The notes under the pieces: model-generated
Database searches by the model: none
Told to the model about the DNA's origin: nothing
What the model saw: only the letters and a program-made list of their open reading frames with translations
Position numbers and translations under genes: made by a program
Part shown: positions 36,726-45,858 of the stretch, piece by piece
Numbering within the stretch: position 1 is the first letter of the stretch
Layout of the letters: each line of letters opens with the position of its first letter
Origin: Eubacteriales bacterium
GTDB taxonomy: Bacteria; Bacillota; Clostridia; Lachnospirales; Lachnospiraceae
Direction of reading: 5' to 3'
Assembly (NCBI GenBank): GCA_030531555.1
Contig: JAUNNI010000001.1
Coordinates: forward strand, 1 to 64,000
Length of the DNA: 64,000 nucleotides

Positions 36726-36766
36726 TCTAATAACAAAAGAAAAGAATTTTACTTCTTTCTTTTTTA
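36713..36766 (+). terminator. terminator of the PEPH-AraC gene
   Basis: The 16-nt arms at 36713-36728 and 36743-36758 are complementary apart from one G-U pair. CTTTTTT follows at 36759-36765. Confidence 0.8.
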
Positions 36767-36779
36767 CACTGGCCAGTGT
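36766..36779. promoter_or_regulatory. 14-bp perfect palindrome before the Tm-1-like gene
   Basis: ACACTGGCCAGTGT lies directly after the terminator T-run and 42 bp before the start codon. It is GC-rich against a very AT-rich background and may be an operator or a short leader hairpin. Confidence 0.45.
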
Positions 36780-36821
36780 TGTAACCCATTGATTGTACAT
36801 TTTTATGCGGGGGACAACAAA

Positions 36822-38039
36822 ATGAAAACAATCGCAATTGCCGGAACATTTGATTCCAAAGGCACAGAATTCCTCTATGTTAAGAATCTTGTGCAAGAGC
36901 TCGGTATTCAGCCATTTATGATTCATACAGGTGTATTTACACCTGATTTTGAACCAGACGTTTCCAACAAAGAAGTTGCAGCAGCAGCCGGTTATGATAT
37001 TGAGGAAATCGTAGCAAAAAGAGATCGTGCTCTTGGTACAGAAGCTTTATCCAAGGGGATGGAAATTCTTGTACCACAGCTTTATGCAGAAGGTAAATTT
37101 GACGGTATCATCTCATTTGGTGGTTCCGGTGGAACATCACTTGTAACACCAGCTATGAGAGCACTACCAATCGGCGTTCCAAAAATCATGGTTTCCACCA
37201 TGGCTTCCGGCGACGTAGAACGTTACGTTGGTACCAGTGACATCATCATGATGCCATCCATCGTAGACGTAGCAGGAATCAACAAGATCTCCAAAACCAT
37301 TTTCAAAAATGCAGTACTTGCTATCGCTGGAATGGTATCACTCGGAGAAAACATAAAAGAAGAAACAGTGGAAGAAAAACCTTTGATTGCAGCTACCATG
37401 TTTGGTGTTACCACACCATGTATCGACCAGGCGAAAGCATATTTAGAAGAACAGGGCTATGAAGTGCTGGTATTCCATGCAACTGGTACTGGTGGAAAAA
37501 CCATGGAATCTTTGATCAATGCAGGTTTCTTCAAAGGTGTACTTGATATCACAACCACAGAATGGTGCGATGAATTAGTGGGAGGAATTCTCGCAGCAGG
37601 CCAGAATCGTTGTGAGGCAGCAATCGCTCAGAAAGTTCCACAGGTTGTATCTGTGGGTGCTTGTGATATGGTTAACTTCGGACCAATCAATGAAGTTCCA
37701 GCTCAGTTTGCTAAGAGAAATCTTTACAAACATAATCCGATGGTAACTTTAATGAGAACCAATGTAGAAGAAAACCAGAAGATCGGTGAAGCATTGGCAT
37801 CCAAATGGAATGCGGCTGAGAGTGATATGACTGTACTTCTTCCATTACAGGGTGTTTCTATGATCGATGCAGCAGGACAGCCTTTTGATGGACCAGAAGA
37901 AAGAGAAACACTTTATCAGGCAATTCGCAGTGGAATCCAGAACGAACATGTTGAGATTATCGATATGGATTGCAACATCAATGCAGAGGAATTCTCTTTG
38001 ATGGCAGCGAAAAAACTGATCGAATTAATGAATAAATAA
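36822..38039 (+). CDS. Tm-1-like ATP-binding domain protein (UPF0261)
   Basis: The 405-residue protein begins TIAIAGTFDSKGTEF and contains DGIISFGGSGGTSLVTPAMRALPIGVPKIMVSTMASGDV, hallmarks of the UPF0261 family named after the tomato virus-resistance protein Tm-1. The family's N-terminal domain binds ATP. In Tm-1 this domain is followed by a TIM barrel like that of the next gene, so the two neighbours correspond to the two halves of one plant protein. A GCGGGGGA Shine-Dalgarno lies 9 bp before ATG 36822. Codon use suggests strong expression. The cellular reaction is unknown. Confidence 0.88.
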   Translation: MKTIAIAGTFDSKGTEFLYVKNLVQELGIQPFMIHTGVFTPDFEPDVSNKEVAAAAGYDIEEIVAKRDRALGTEALSKGMEILVPQLYAEGKFDGIISFGGSGGTSLVTPAMRALPIGVPKIMVSTMASGDVERYVGTSDIIMMPSIVDVAGINKISKTIFKNAVLAIAGMVSLGENIKEETVEEKPLIAATMFGVTTPCIDQAKAYLEEQGYEVLVFHATGTGGKTMESLINAGFFKGVLDITTTEWCDELVGGILAAGQNRCEAAIAQKVPQVVSVGACDMVNFGPINEVPAQFAKRNLYKHNPMVTLMRTNVEENQKIGEALASKWNAAESDMTVLLPLQGVSMIDAAGQPFDGPEERETLYQAIRSGIQNEHVEIIDMDCNINAEEFSLMAAKKLIELMNK

Positions 38040-38070
38040 GACGAATCGTTTATAAGAGAAGGTGTATAAA

Positions 38071-38138
38071 GTGGATTTGATTTGGGTATTGCAAATCCAC
38101 GAAAATGATTTCAATCTGTCTGGGGAGTCGGATTGAAA
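38071..38138 (+). other. two intercistronic hairpins before the TIM-barrel gene
   Basis: GTGGATTTG (38071-38079) and CAAATCCAC (38092-38100) are perfect 9-bp arms. TTTCAATC (38109-38116) and GATTGAAA (38131-38138) are perfect 8-bp arms. Neither is followed by a T-run. They probably stabilise or process the mRNA so that the downstream gene is made in excess, or they form a leader element. Confidence 0.5.
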
Positions 38139-38172
38139 ATCGATAGAAATATAATGATCGGAGGATATTACT

Positions 38173-39006
38173 ATGTTAAGAAAAACTAGAAGTGAAATCG
38201 TAGCTGACTTTAAAGAACAGATCGCTCAGGGCAAGATCCTTGTTGGTGTTGGTGCTGGTACTGGTATCACAGCAAAATGTAGCGAAAAAGCGGATGTTGA
38301 TATGCTCATCATCTACAACTCCGGACGTTTCAGAATGGCTGGACGTGGTTCTTTATCAGGCCTTCTTTCCTATGGCGATGCTAACAAGATCGTACAGGAA
38401 ATGGGACAGGAAGTTCTTCCAATCGTTAAGAAAACTCCAGTACTCGCTGGTGTTTGTGGAACAGATCCTTTCCGCGTAATGGATATCTTCTTAAAACAGT
38501 TAAAAGACCAGGGATTTAACGGCGTTCAGAACTTCCCTACAGTTGGTCTTATTGACGGTGTATTCCGTGCAAACCTGGAAGAAACAGGTATGGGCTATGG
38601 TCTTGAAGTTGAGATGATCCGTGAAGCTCATAAACTTGATATGCTTACATGTCCATACGTTTTCGATCCAGAACAGGCAAAAGCTATGGCAGAAGCTGGT
38701 GCTGACTGTCTCGTAGCACATATGGGATTAACAACAAAAGGTTCCATCGGCGCAGAAACAGCATTAACATTAGATGACTGTGTAGTTAAGATCAAAGATA
38801 TCATGGAAGCAGGTCGCTCCGTAAATCCAGATATCATCGTAATCTGCCACGGCGGTCCTATTGCAGATCCTGAAGATGCTGCATATGTAATCGAAAGAGT
38901 TCCTGGAATCGATGGTTTCTTCGGTGCATCTTCCATTGAAAGACTTGCTTCTGAAAGAGGAATGACAGCCCAGGCTGCAGCTTTTAAAGCAATCACAACA
39001 AAATAA
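38173..39006 (+). CDS. stand-alone TIM-barrel 'PEP hydrolase'-family protein
   Basis: The 277-residue barrel has [64 protein letters not shown] and a C-terminal [11 protein letters not shown] phosphate-loop-like segment. It is clearly paralogous to the N-terminal half of the PEPH-AraC fusion but lacks the DNA-binding tail. Codon bias indicates high expression. GGAGG precedes ATG 38173. It is the second gene after the Tm-1-like protein, and a terminator follows. The database name PEP hydrolase comes from limited biochemistry, so the true substrate is open. Confidence 0.85.
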   Translation: MLRKTRSEIVADFKEQIAQGKILVGVGAGTGITAKCSEKADVDMLIIYNSGRFRMAGRGSLSGLLSYGDANKIVQEMGQEVLPIVKKTPVLAGVCGTDPFRVMDIFLKQLKDQGFNGVQNFPTVGLIDGVFRANLEETGMGYGLEVEMIREAHKLDMLTCPYVFDPEQAKAMAEAGADCLVAHMGLTTKGSIGAETALTLDDCVVKIKDIMEAGRSVNPDIIVICHGGPIADPEDAAYVIERVPGIDGFFGASSIERLASERGMTAQAAAFKAITTK

Positions 39007-39044
39007 TTAAAAAAACTCATTCATTAATCATTTTCTTCAAATTA

Positions 39045-39088
39045 GCAGGAGGCGTTTCCCTTAATTGGGGCGCCTCCTCGCTTTTTCT
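39045..39088 (+). terminator. terminator of the Tm-1-like operon
   Basis: AGGAGGCG (39047-39054) pairs with CGCCTCCT (39071-39078). An inner CCC/GGG pairing extends the stem, and a T-rich run starts at 39082. Confidence 0.85.
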
Positions 39089-39100
39089 TTGTTAAATAAA

Positions 39101-39129
39101 TTGACTTATTCCCCAGATGTTTGTAAAAT
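39101..39129 (+). promoter_or_regulatory. promoter of the ACT-domain gene
   Basis: TTGACT at 39101-39106 and TAAAAT at 39124-39129 are separated by 17 bp. The predicted leader is about 50 nt. Confidence 0.65.
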
Positions 39130-39187
39130 GACTAGGGATATCTATGAAAGGAATAGAAAAATTGATATACAACGGAGGTAAATGATT

Positions 39188-39592
39188 ATGATTAAACAGG
39201 TTTCCATTTTTGCGGAAAATAAAAGAGGAGCTTTACAGAAGATTACGGGTGTAATCCGAGAAAATAATATTAATATTTTTGCCATTTCTACCAATGATAG
39301 TGCAGAATTTGGTATCATTCGTATGATCGTTTCCGACCCGGATCTCGCAAAAGATGCATTGATCGATGCAGGTTATCAGTGTAAAGTTGCTCATGTTATT
39401 GGACTGATTTTGGAAGATGAAGTGGGATATTTAGATCAGCTGCTTAAAATTATTGAAGAAAGCTATATTAACATTAATTATGTTTATCTGACCCATGATC
39501 GCGAAATCAACAAACCGATGCTCCTTCTTCATTCTGATGAACCTGAAGAAGTAGGGAACTGCCTGTCCTTGAAGGGATACACTGTTCGATAA
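39188..39592 (+). CDS. tandem ACT-domain protein
   Basis: The 134-residue protein consists of two ACT-type small-molecule-binding units. The first starts KQVSIFAENKRGALQKITGVIRENNINIFAIS; the second spans the C-terminal half. Stand-alone ACT proteins sense amino acids and often regulate nearby enzymes. The start is ATG 39188, 8 bp after GGAGG; ATG 39182 would leave only two bases of spacing. The adjacent threonine-aldolase-like gene, 30 bp downstream, suggests amino-acid control. The ligand is unknown. Confidence 0.82.
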   Translation: MIKQVSIFAENKRGALQKITGVIRENNINIFAISTNDSAEFGIIRMIVSDPDLAKDALIDAGYQCKVAHVIGLILEDEVGYLDQLLKIIEESYININYVYLTHDREINKPMLLLHSDEPEEVGNCLSLKGYTVR

Positions 39593-39622
39593 TATTTTTT
39601 GGAAGAGAAAAGGGATAAAAAA

Positions 39623-40663
39623 ATGAGTGAAAGATTGTATTTTTGTAGTGACTATATGGAAGGAGCACATCCTGCCATCATGAATCGTTTAATTGAAACA
39701 AATATGGAAAAAACTGGTGGATACGGTTTTGATACATATTGTGATTCTGCAAAAGAGAGAATTCGTCAGGCTTGCCAGTGTCCGGAAGCAGAGGTTCATT
39801 TTTTAGTAGGAGGAACTCAGACCAATGCCACAGTAATCAGCTGTCTTCTCCGCGGATATCAGGGAGTCATTGCAGCGGAAACGGGTCATATTGCCACTCA
39901 TGAAGCAGGAGCTATCGAGGCAGGTGGACATAAAGTTATGACAATTCCACATGAACTTGGAAAGATTAATGCAGAAGATGTGGCTTGTCTTCTCGGAGAT
40001 TTCCACTCTGATGACAATAGAGATCACATGGTAATGCCAGGCATGGTATATATTTCTCAGCCTACAGAATACGGTACTCTTTACACTTTAGAAGAAGTGG
40101 AAGCACTCAGTGCAGTATGCCGCCAGTACCAGATTCCTCTTTATGTGGATGGTGCTCGTATGGCTTATGCCCTTGCTACTCCATCCAACGATCTTACTTT
40201 AGCTGATCTTGCAAGATTATGTGATGTATTTTACATCGGTGGAACCAAATGTGGTGCTCTTTTTGGCGAAGCAGTGGTAATCCCTAAAAAAGATACCATT
40301 CCACATTTCTTCACATTAATTAAACAACATGGTGCCCTTTTAGCAAAAGGCAGAATTTTAGGTATTCAGTTTGATGAGCTCTTCCGTGATGATTTATATC
40401 TTCATATCGGAGATACTGCCATCGAGCTGGCACAGATGTTACAAAAAGAAATTAAGGATATGGGATATCAGCTTTTCTACGAATCTCCAACCAATCAGAT
40501 CTTCTTTGTTTTTGAGAATGAAGAACTGGCACGTTTAGGAGAAAAAGTGGAGTACAGCTTCTGGGAAAAATACGATGACAATCATACTGCCATTCGTTTT
40601 GCCACCAGCTGGGCTACCAGTAAAGAAGATGCGGATAAACTCCTTGCTATTTTAAGAAAATAA
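39623..40663 (+). CDS. threonine aldolase / beta-eliminating-lyase family PLP enzyme
   Basis: The 346-residue fold-type-I PLP enzyme has LYVDGARMAYALA for the cofactor-binding Asp and IGGTKCGALFGE with the Schiff-base Lys near residue 209. The N-terminal half includes HFLVGGTQTNATVISCLL. This fits low-specificity L-threonine aldolases, which cleave threonine to glycine and acetaldehyde, but beta-eliminating lyases share the fold. AAAGGGAT lies about 8 bp before ATG 39623. It follows the ACT-domain gene. Confidence 0.87.
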   Translation: MSERLYFCSDYMEGAHPAIMNRLIETNMEKTGGYGFDTYCDSAKERIRQACQCPEAEVHFLVGGTQTNATVISCLLRGYQGVIAAETGHIATHEAGAIEAGGHKVMTIPHELGKINAEDVACLLGDFHSDDNRDHMVMPGMVYISQPTEYGTLYTLEEVEALSAVCRQYQIPLYVDGARMAYALATPSNDLTLADLARLCDVFYIGGTKCGALFGEAVVIPKKDTIPHFFTLIKQHGALLAKGRILGIQFDELFRDDLYLHIGDTAIELAQMLQKEIKDMGYQLFYESPTNQIFFVFENEELARLGEKVEYSFWEKYDDNHTAIRFATSWATSKEDADKLLAILRK

Positions 40664-40685
40664 GCATAAGAATTGAGGAATAGAT

Positions 40686-41054
40686 ATGAGACTTCGTAAT
40701 GTTTTAATCACCGTAAATGATATGGAACGATCCATTCGATTTTATAAAGATTTATTTGGTCTGGATGTGATTTTGGATCAGGATGGAAATGTCATCATGA
40801 CAGAAGGGCTGGTTCTTCAGGATGTGAAGATTTGGAAGGAGTTTTTGCACGAAGAAGTGATTCCTTACAATAATGCGGTAGAGCTTTACTTTGAAGAGAA
40901 AAATATCGAGAAATTTGTGGAAAAATTAGAGCAATACGAAGAACCAATTCGCTATGTAAACCATCTTATGGAGCATTCCTGGGGACAAAAAGTGGTCCGC
41001 TTTTATGATCCGGATGGCAACTTAATTGAGGTTGGCACTCCAATGGGAGCGTGA
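40686..41054 (+). CDS. VOC/glyoxalase-family protein
   Basis: The 122-residue protein has paired beta-alpha-beta-beta-beta units. It starts LRNVLITVNDMERSIRFYKDLFGLDVI and ends VRFYDPDGNLIEVG, with the second metal-ligand Glu in the usual place. The first half lacks an obvious His ligand, so it may bind a ligand rather than act as a glyoxalase. GAGGAATAG precedes ATG 40686. It is part of the same short operon as the threonine-aldolase-like gene. Confidence 0.83.
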   Translation: MRLRNVLITVNDMERSIRFYKDLFGLDVILDQDGNVIMTEGLVLQDVKIWKEFLHEEVIPYNNAVELYFEEKNIEKFVEKLEQYEEPIRYVNHLMEHSWGQKVVRFYDPDGNLIEVGTPMGA

Positions 41055-41064
41055 AGGAGGAAAT

Positions 41065-41505
41065 ATGACAAAGGGTGAGCTTGCACAAGCATATTTTTTA
41101 GAAGGTTATAATTGTTCTCAGTCCGTTTTCCTTGCCTTCCATGAAGAATTGGGTTTGGATTTATCCACAGCGGCAAAATTATCCTCCTCCTTTGGTGGTG
41201 GTATGGGTCGCATGCGTGAAGTCTGTGGGGCAGTCAGTGCCATGTTCATGGTGGCCGGGCTAAAATACGGCTATGATGATCCGAAAGATTACGAAGCGAA
41301 AAAAGAACACTACGCCAGAATTCGTGCTTTGGCAGAAGAATTTAAGAAGAAGAATTCCAGTATCGTATGCAAAGAACTTCTTGGAATCACCAAGCCAAAT
41401 GGGGATGCCCCTCCGGAAAAGCGTACCGAAGAGTATTATAAAAAGAGACCCTGCCCTCATCTGGTAAAAGATGCGGCGGATATCGTGGAAGAATTTCTCT
41501 TGTAA
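41065..41505 (+). CDS. C_GCAxxG_C_C family cysteine protein
   Basis: The 146-residue protein shows the conserved cysteine pattern of this family: GYNCSQSVF, the central REVCGAVSAMFMVAG, then VCKELLG and RPCPHLV. These small proteins are often found near redox enzymes and probably carry disulfide or metal chemistry. GAAGGAGG lies 6-7 bp before ATG 41065. It is the last gene before the Trp T-box leader. The molecular role is not established. Confidence 0.85.
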   Translation: MTKGELAQAYFLEGYNCSQSVFLAFHEELGLDLSTAAKLSSSFGGGMGRMREVCGAVSAMFMVAGLKYGYDDPKDYEAKKEHYARIRALAEEFKKKNSSIVCKELLGITKPNGDAPPEKRTEEYYKKRPCPHLVKDAADIVEEFLL

Positions 41506-41531
41506 TTTATTGGAAAATTTCATTTGATGCA

Positions 41532-41560
41532 TTGACATATTTCATGTGAAATGTTATTAT
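41532..41560 (+). promoter_or_regulatory. trp operon promoter
   Basis: TTGACA at 41532-41537 is a perfect -35, followed 17 bp later by TATTAT at 41555-41560. Transcription should start near 41567, just before the T-box leader. Confidence 0.8.
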
Positions 41561-41566
41561 GATAAA

Positions 41567-41883
41567 AATTGTTTTACATTAAAATTGCATAACATTAAAC
41601 CGTTGAAGTGGAAATAAAGGTAATGATGCCTTTACAGAGAGTCCGTGTTGCTGAGAGTCGGATGAGAAACAAGTTATCAAATGGACCACGGAGGGTGCAG
41701 TGAAAGGGGCTTTATTTGATGAGGCTTTTAGTATCCTGCAACGTGAGGGCATACGTCAGTTGCCGGGAATATGTTAGTATTTCGCAAAGCGCGTAGGTTT
41801 CCCTATGAATCAAGGTGGCACCGCGGATAGTAGATTATTATTCGTCCTTGACAGAGTAGATTATTCTGTCAAGGACTTTTTTT
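41567..41883 (+). ncRNA. tryptophan T-box leader of the trp operon
   Basis: This T-box riboswitch binds uncharged tRNA-Trp and antiterminates. The conserved T-box AAGGTGGCACCGCGG is at 41812-41826. A TGG triplet in AAATGGACC at 41682-41684 sits in the position expected for the specifier codon, consistent with tryptophan. The terminator stem GTCCTTGACAGA (41844-41855) with TCTGTCAAGGAC (41865-41876) ends in seven T. trpE follows 49 bp later. Confidence 0.93.
41844..41883 (+). terminator. T-box-controlled terminator before trpE
   Basis: Perfect 12-bp arms around a 9-nt loop are followed by a seven-T run. The 5' arm competes with the antiterminator that includes the T-box sequence. Confidence 0.92.
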
Positions 41884-41931
41884 ATACAAAAATCCTTCTG
41901 ACAGAAATGTTCACATCCAGGAGGTAGCAAA

Positions 41932-43398
41932 ATGAGATTTTTACCAGAGTTATCAGAGGTTAAGAAGATTGCTGACTCGGGCACCTATAAAGTGGTTCCC
42001 ATCAGCTGTGAGATTCTTTCTGATATCTGCACACCAATTGAGGCCATGAAGATTCTTAAGAATGTATCCACTCATTGTTATATGTTAGAATCCGCACAGC
42101 AGGATGAAAAATGGGGACGATATACATTTTTAGGATTTGATCCAAAACTGGAGATCACTTGCATGGACGGCGAGATGAAGGCTGGGAATATCCGATTTCA
42201 GACGAAGAATCCATCCGAATATTTAAGACAGATTATAGAGGATCATAAAAGTCCAAGTTTTGATTATCTTCCTTCCTTTACCGGAGGGCTTGTGGGATAT
42301 TTTTCCTACGATTATTTAGGATATAGTGAGCCATCCGTTCGTTGCCAGGTGGAGGATAACGAAGCTTTCAAAGATGTGGATCTCATGCTTTTCGAAAAAG
42401 TTATCGCTTTTGATAATTTCAGACAGAAAATTATTTTCATTGTCAACATGCATCTTGATGATGTGGAAGTGGGATACAATAAAGCGGTTTTGGAATTAAA
42501 ACAGATGGTAGAGCTGATCAAGCATGGGAAAAAGAAAGAAGAAGCAGGCGGAAAGCTTTTGGGAGAAGTGACTCCACTTTTTGACAAAGAACGTTTTAGT
42601 CAGATGGTAGAAAAGGCAAAACACCATATTTTTGAGGGAGATATCTTCCAGATTGTCTTATCCAACCGTTTATCTGCTCCGTTTGAAGGAAGTCTGTTGA
42701 ATACTTACCGTGTTCTTCGCACCATCAATCCATCTCCGTATATGTTCTATTTTTCCGGTACTGATGTGGAAGTGGCGGGAGCTTCTCCGGAAACTTTAGT
42801 AAAACTAGAAAATGGAATTCTTCATACCTTTCCTCTAGCAGGGACCAGACCAAGAGGAAAAGATGAGGAAGAAGACCAGGCATTGGAAGCGGATCTTTTA
42901 GCAGATAAAAAAGAACTGGCAGAGCATAATATGTTGGTGGATCTTGGAAGAAATGATCTTGGCAAGATCAGTCGTTTTGGAAGTGTTCAGGTGGAAAAAC
43001 TTCATTCCATTGAACGATTTTCCCACGTTATGCATATTGGTTCCACAGTTCGTGGTGAAATTGATGAGAAACATGATGCTTTTGATGCCATCGAGGCAGT
43101 GCTTCCGGCAGGAACCTTATCGGGTGCACCAAAGATTCGTGCCTGTCAGCTGATTGGGGAATTGGAAAATAATAAGCGAGGAATCTATGGCGGTGCTATA
43201 GGATACATCGATTTTACGGGAAATATGGATACCTGCATTGCCATTCGTATTGCTTATAAGAAAAATGGTAAAGTATTCGTTCGAAGCGGAGCTGGTATTG
43301 TAGCTGATTCCGTTCCGGAAAAGGAATATCAGGAATGTATTAACAAAGCGAAGGCAGTGGTAAATGCATTGAAGCTGGCTGGAGAGGAGGACTTATGA
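41932..43398 (+). CDS. trpE: anthranilate synthase component I
   Basis: The 488-residue chorismate-using subunit makes anthranilate with TrpG-supplied ammonia. The tryptophan feedback motif CYMLES is at residues 49-54, and the C-terminal chorismate-binding domain has [32 protein letters not shown] and [12 protein letters not shown]. Feedback inhibition by Trp is therefore likely in addition to T-box control. It overlaps trpG by 4 bp, implying translational coupling. Confidence 0.96.
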   Translation: MRFLPELSEVKKIADSGTYKVVPISCEILSDICTPIEAMKILKNVSTHCYMLESAQQDEKWGRYTFLGFDPKLEITCMDGEMKAGNIRFQTKNPSEYLRQIIEDHKSPSFDYLPSFTGGLVGYFSYDYLGYSEPSVRCQVEDNEAFKDVDLMLFEKVIAFDNFRQKIIFIVNMHLDDVEVGYNKAVLELKQMVELIKHGKKKEEAGGKLLGEVTPLFDKERFSQMVEKAKHHIFEGDIFQIVLSNRLSAPFEGSLLNTYRVLRTINPSPYMFYFSGTDVEVAGASPETLVKLENGILHTFPLAGTRPRGKDEEEDQALEADLLADKKELAEHNMLVDLGRNDLGKISRFGSVQVEKLHSIERFSHVMHIGSTVRGEIDEKHDAFDAIEAVLPAGTLSGAPKIRACQLIGELENNKRGIYGGAIGYIDFTGNMDTCIAIRIAYKKNGKVFVRSGAGIVADSVPEKEYQECINKAKAVVNALKLAGEEDL

Positions 43399-43967
43399 TT
43401 TTATTGATTGATAATTATGATAGTTTTTCTTACAACCTGTATCAGCTGGTTGGAGAAATCAATCCGGAAATCAAAGTCATCCGAAACGATGAGATGACGG
43501 TGGATGAAATTCGCCAGCTAAATCCGGACCAGATCATCCTCTCTCCAGGACCGGGAAGACCGGAGGATGCAGGAGTGATCATTGAGGTGGCAAAAACACT
43601 GGGAAAAGAGATTCCTACCTTAGGAGTTTGTTTAGGCCATCAGGCTATCTGTGCCGCTTATGGTGCAAACATTGGTTATGCCAAAGAACTCATGCATGGG
43701 AAGCAATCTGATGTGGTATTCCAAAAGGATTGCCCTCTTTTTACAGGAATTCCGGAGAAAGCACCAGTAGCCAGATACCATTCTTTGGCTGCCGACGAAA
43801 ATACTATGCCGGAATGTTTAAAGATTACCGCAGTGACTTCCGATGGAGAAATTATGGCAGTGCAGCATAAAGAATATCCGATCTTTGGAGTGCAGTTTCA
43901 TCCGGAATCCATCATGACGCCAGACGGCAAAGAAATGCTTCGAAACTTTATTAAGATGAAATCATAA
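43395..43967 (+). CDS. trpG: anthranilate synthase component II (glutamine amidotransferase)
   Basis: The 190-residue class-I amidotransferase delivers ammonia from glutamine to TrpE. The catalytic Cys 79 is in GVCLGHQAI and the His/Glu pair in VQFHPESI. Residues 1-15 show LLIDNYDSFSYNLYQ. It is stand-alone here, not fused to TrpD. It could also serve p-aminobenzoate synthesis. An 82-bp gap separates it from trpD. Confidence 0.95.
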   Translation: MILLIDNYDSFSYNLYQLVGEINPEIKVIRNDEMTVDEIRQLNPDQIILSPGPGRPEDAGVIIEVAKTLGKEIPTLGVCLGHQAICAAYGANIGYAKELMHGKQSDVVFQKDCPLFTGIPEKAPVARYHSLAADENTMPECLKITAVTSDGEIMAVQHKEYPIFGVQFHPESIMTPDGKEMLRNFIKMKS

Positions 43968-44049
43968 AAAGAAGATTTGAGATATTGTATAATACATTTT
44001 TAGAATAAAGGGAAATAAAGATAGAATTCATAAAAAGGAGATTATAGGA

Positions 44050-45066
44050 ATGATTAAAGAAGCCATTGTAAAAATTGTAAATAAAGAAGATTTAACATTT
44101 GATGAAGCCTATGCTGTAATGAATGAAATTATGGGTGGAGAAACTACTCCAACTCAGAATGCGGCTTTCCTTTCTGCGCTTTCTACAAAGAGTGCCAAAG
44201 CGGAAACCATCGCAGAGATTACCGGTTGCGCCACAGCTATGAGAGAACACGCTACACAGGTAAAGACAGATCTTGATATTTTTGAAATTGTAGGAACTGG
44301 TGGAGACCATTCCAACAGCTTTAATATCTCCACAACTTCTGCGTTGGTTGCAGCAGCTGGTGGTGTAAAGGTTGCAAAACATGGAAATCGTGCGGCATCT
44401 TCTTTATCTGGAACAGCAGATTGTTTAGAGGCACTTGGTGTTAATATTCAGCAGGATCCGGAAAAATGTATTGAGCTGTTAAATGAAGTTGGCATGTGTT
44501 TCTTCTTTGCTCAGAAATACCATACTTCCATGCGTTATGTTGGTGCGATTCGTAAGGAACTGGGATTCCGCACCGTATTCAACATCTTAGGACCTCTCAC
44601 CAATCCGGGATCTCCAAAATATTATCTTCTTGGCGTATATGATGAATATCTTGTTGAGCCAATTGCACAGGTTCTTGCCAACCTCGGTGTAAAACGTGCC
44701 ATGGTTGTTTATGGAAAAGATAAATTAGATGAGATTTCCATGAGCGCTCCAACTAAGGTTTGTGAGGTAAAAGATGGATGGTATAAAACGTATGAGATCA
44801 CTCAAGAAGACTTTGGTCTTTCTTATTGTACAAAAGAAGATTTATTAGGCGGAGCACCTGAATTCAATGCTCAAATTACCCGCGATATTTTAAGTGGAGT
44901 AAAGGGACCAAAGAGAGATGCCGTTTTAATGAACGCAGGTGCAGCACTTTATATTAATGGAAAAACAGAAACGATGGCAGAGGGAATCAAGATGGCAGCT
45001 GAGCTGATCGATTCCGGAAAAGCCATGGCAGTTTTAGAGAAATTTATTGAAGTCAGCAATCGTTAG
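44050..45066 (+). CDS. trpD: anthranilate phosphoribosyltransferase
   Basis: The 338-residue enzyme joins anthranilate to PRPP. The PRPP-binding [15 protein letters not shown] begins near residue 80, followed by [23 protein letters not shown] and FGLGPLTNP-like [21 protein letters not shown] lies before ATG 44050. A TATAAT at 43988-43993 in the upstream gap has no convincing -35, so an internal promoter is not supported. Confidence 0.95.
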   Translation: MIKEAIVKIVNKEDLTFDEAYAVMNEIMGGETTPTQNAAFLSALSTKSAKAETIAEITGCATAMREHATQVKTDLDIFEIVGTGGDHSNSFNISTTSALVAAAGGVKVAKHGNRAASSLSGTADCLEALGVNIQQDPEKCIELLNEVGMCFFFAQKYHTSMRYVGAIRKELGFRTVFNILGPLTNPGSPKYYLLGVYDEYLVEPIAQVLANLGVKRAMVVYGKDKLDEISMSAPTKVCEVKDGWYKTYEITQEDFGLSYCTKEDLLGGAPEFNAQITRDILSGVKGPKRDAVLMNAGAALYINGKTETMAEGIKMAAELIDSGKAMAVLEKFIEVSNR

Positions 45067-45075
45067 GAGGCGCCT

Positions 45076-45858
45076 ATGTCCATCTTAAATGAATTGGCAG
45101 ATTACGCAAAAATCAGAACGGAAGAAGCAAAGAAAAATGTACCTCTTTCCGTCATCAAAGAGAAGGCTCTTGCCCTTCCAAAGGGAGATTTCTCCTTCGA
45201 AAAAGCATTGAAAAAACCAGGAATTTCTTTTATCTGTGAATGTAAAAAAGCTTCTCCATCGAAAGGCTTGATTGCACCAGATTTTCCATATCTGAAAATT
45301 GCGAAAGAATATGAAGAAGCTGGAGCCGATGCCATTTCCGTTCTTACAGAGCCAAAATGGTTTTTAGGAAGTGATGAGTATTTAAAAGAAATCACCAGCC
45401 AGGTTTCCATACCATGTATTCGCAAAGATTTCACAGTGGATGAATACATGATCTATGAAGCAAAGCTTCTTGGGGCATCTGCAGTTCTCTTGATCTGCTC
45501 CATCTTAGAAGAAGAGCAGATTAGAGAGTATATTGGAATTTGTGACGAACTTGGTTTATCTGCTTTGGTGGAAGCCCATGATGCAGAGGAGATTGAAATG
45601 GCCCTTCGTGCCGGCGCCAGAATCATTGGTATCAATAACCGTAATTTGAAAGATTTCACGGTAAATACCGATAACAGTCGTGATCTTCGAAAACAAATTC
45701 CATCGGAAATTATCTTTGTATCGGAAAGCGGTGTGAAGAATGCTGAAGATATCGAAAAACTTCGATCTGTTGGAACGGACGCTGTTTTGATCGGAGAAAC
45801 CCTCATGAGAGCGGAAGATAAGACAAAGAAACTGGCAGAGTTAAAGGGGCAGTCATGA
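45076..45858 (+). CDS. trpC: indole-3-glycerol phosphate synthase
   Basis: The 260-residue TIM barrel closes the indole ring by decarboxylation. The signature FICECKKASPSKGLI contains the catalytic Lys, and IPCIRKDF, LVEAHD, GINNRNLKDFTVN and SESGVKN follow in order. It begins 9 bp after trpD with AGGAGG, and ends overlapping trpF by 4 bp. Confidence 0.95.
   Translation: MSILNELADYAKIRTEEAKKNVPLSVIKEKALALPKGDFSFEKALKKPGISFICECKKASPSKGLIAPDFPYLKIAKEYEEAGADAISVLTEPKWFLGSDEYLKEITSQVSIPCIRKDFTVDEYMIYEAKLLGASAVLLICSILEEEQIREYIGICDELGLSALVEAHDAEEIEMALRAGARIIGINNRNLKDFTVNTDNSRDLRKQIPSEIIFVSESGVKNAEDIEKLRSVGTDAVLIGETLMRAEDKTKKLAELKGQS

Noticed and set aside
43988..43993. TATAAT in the trpG-trpD gap as an internal promoter
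   Set aside because: No -35 at a workable distance; the sequence is AT-rich, so chance is a sufficient explanation.
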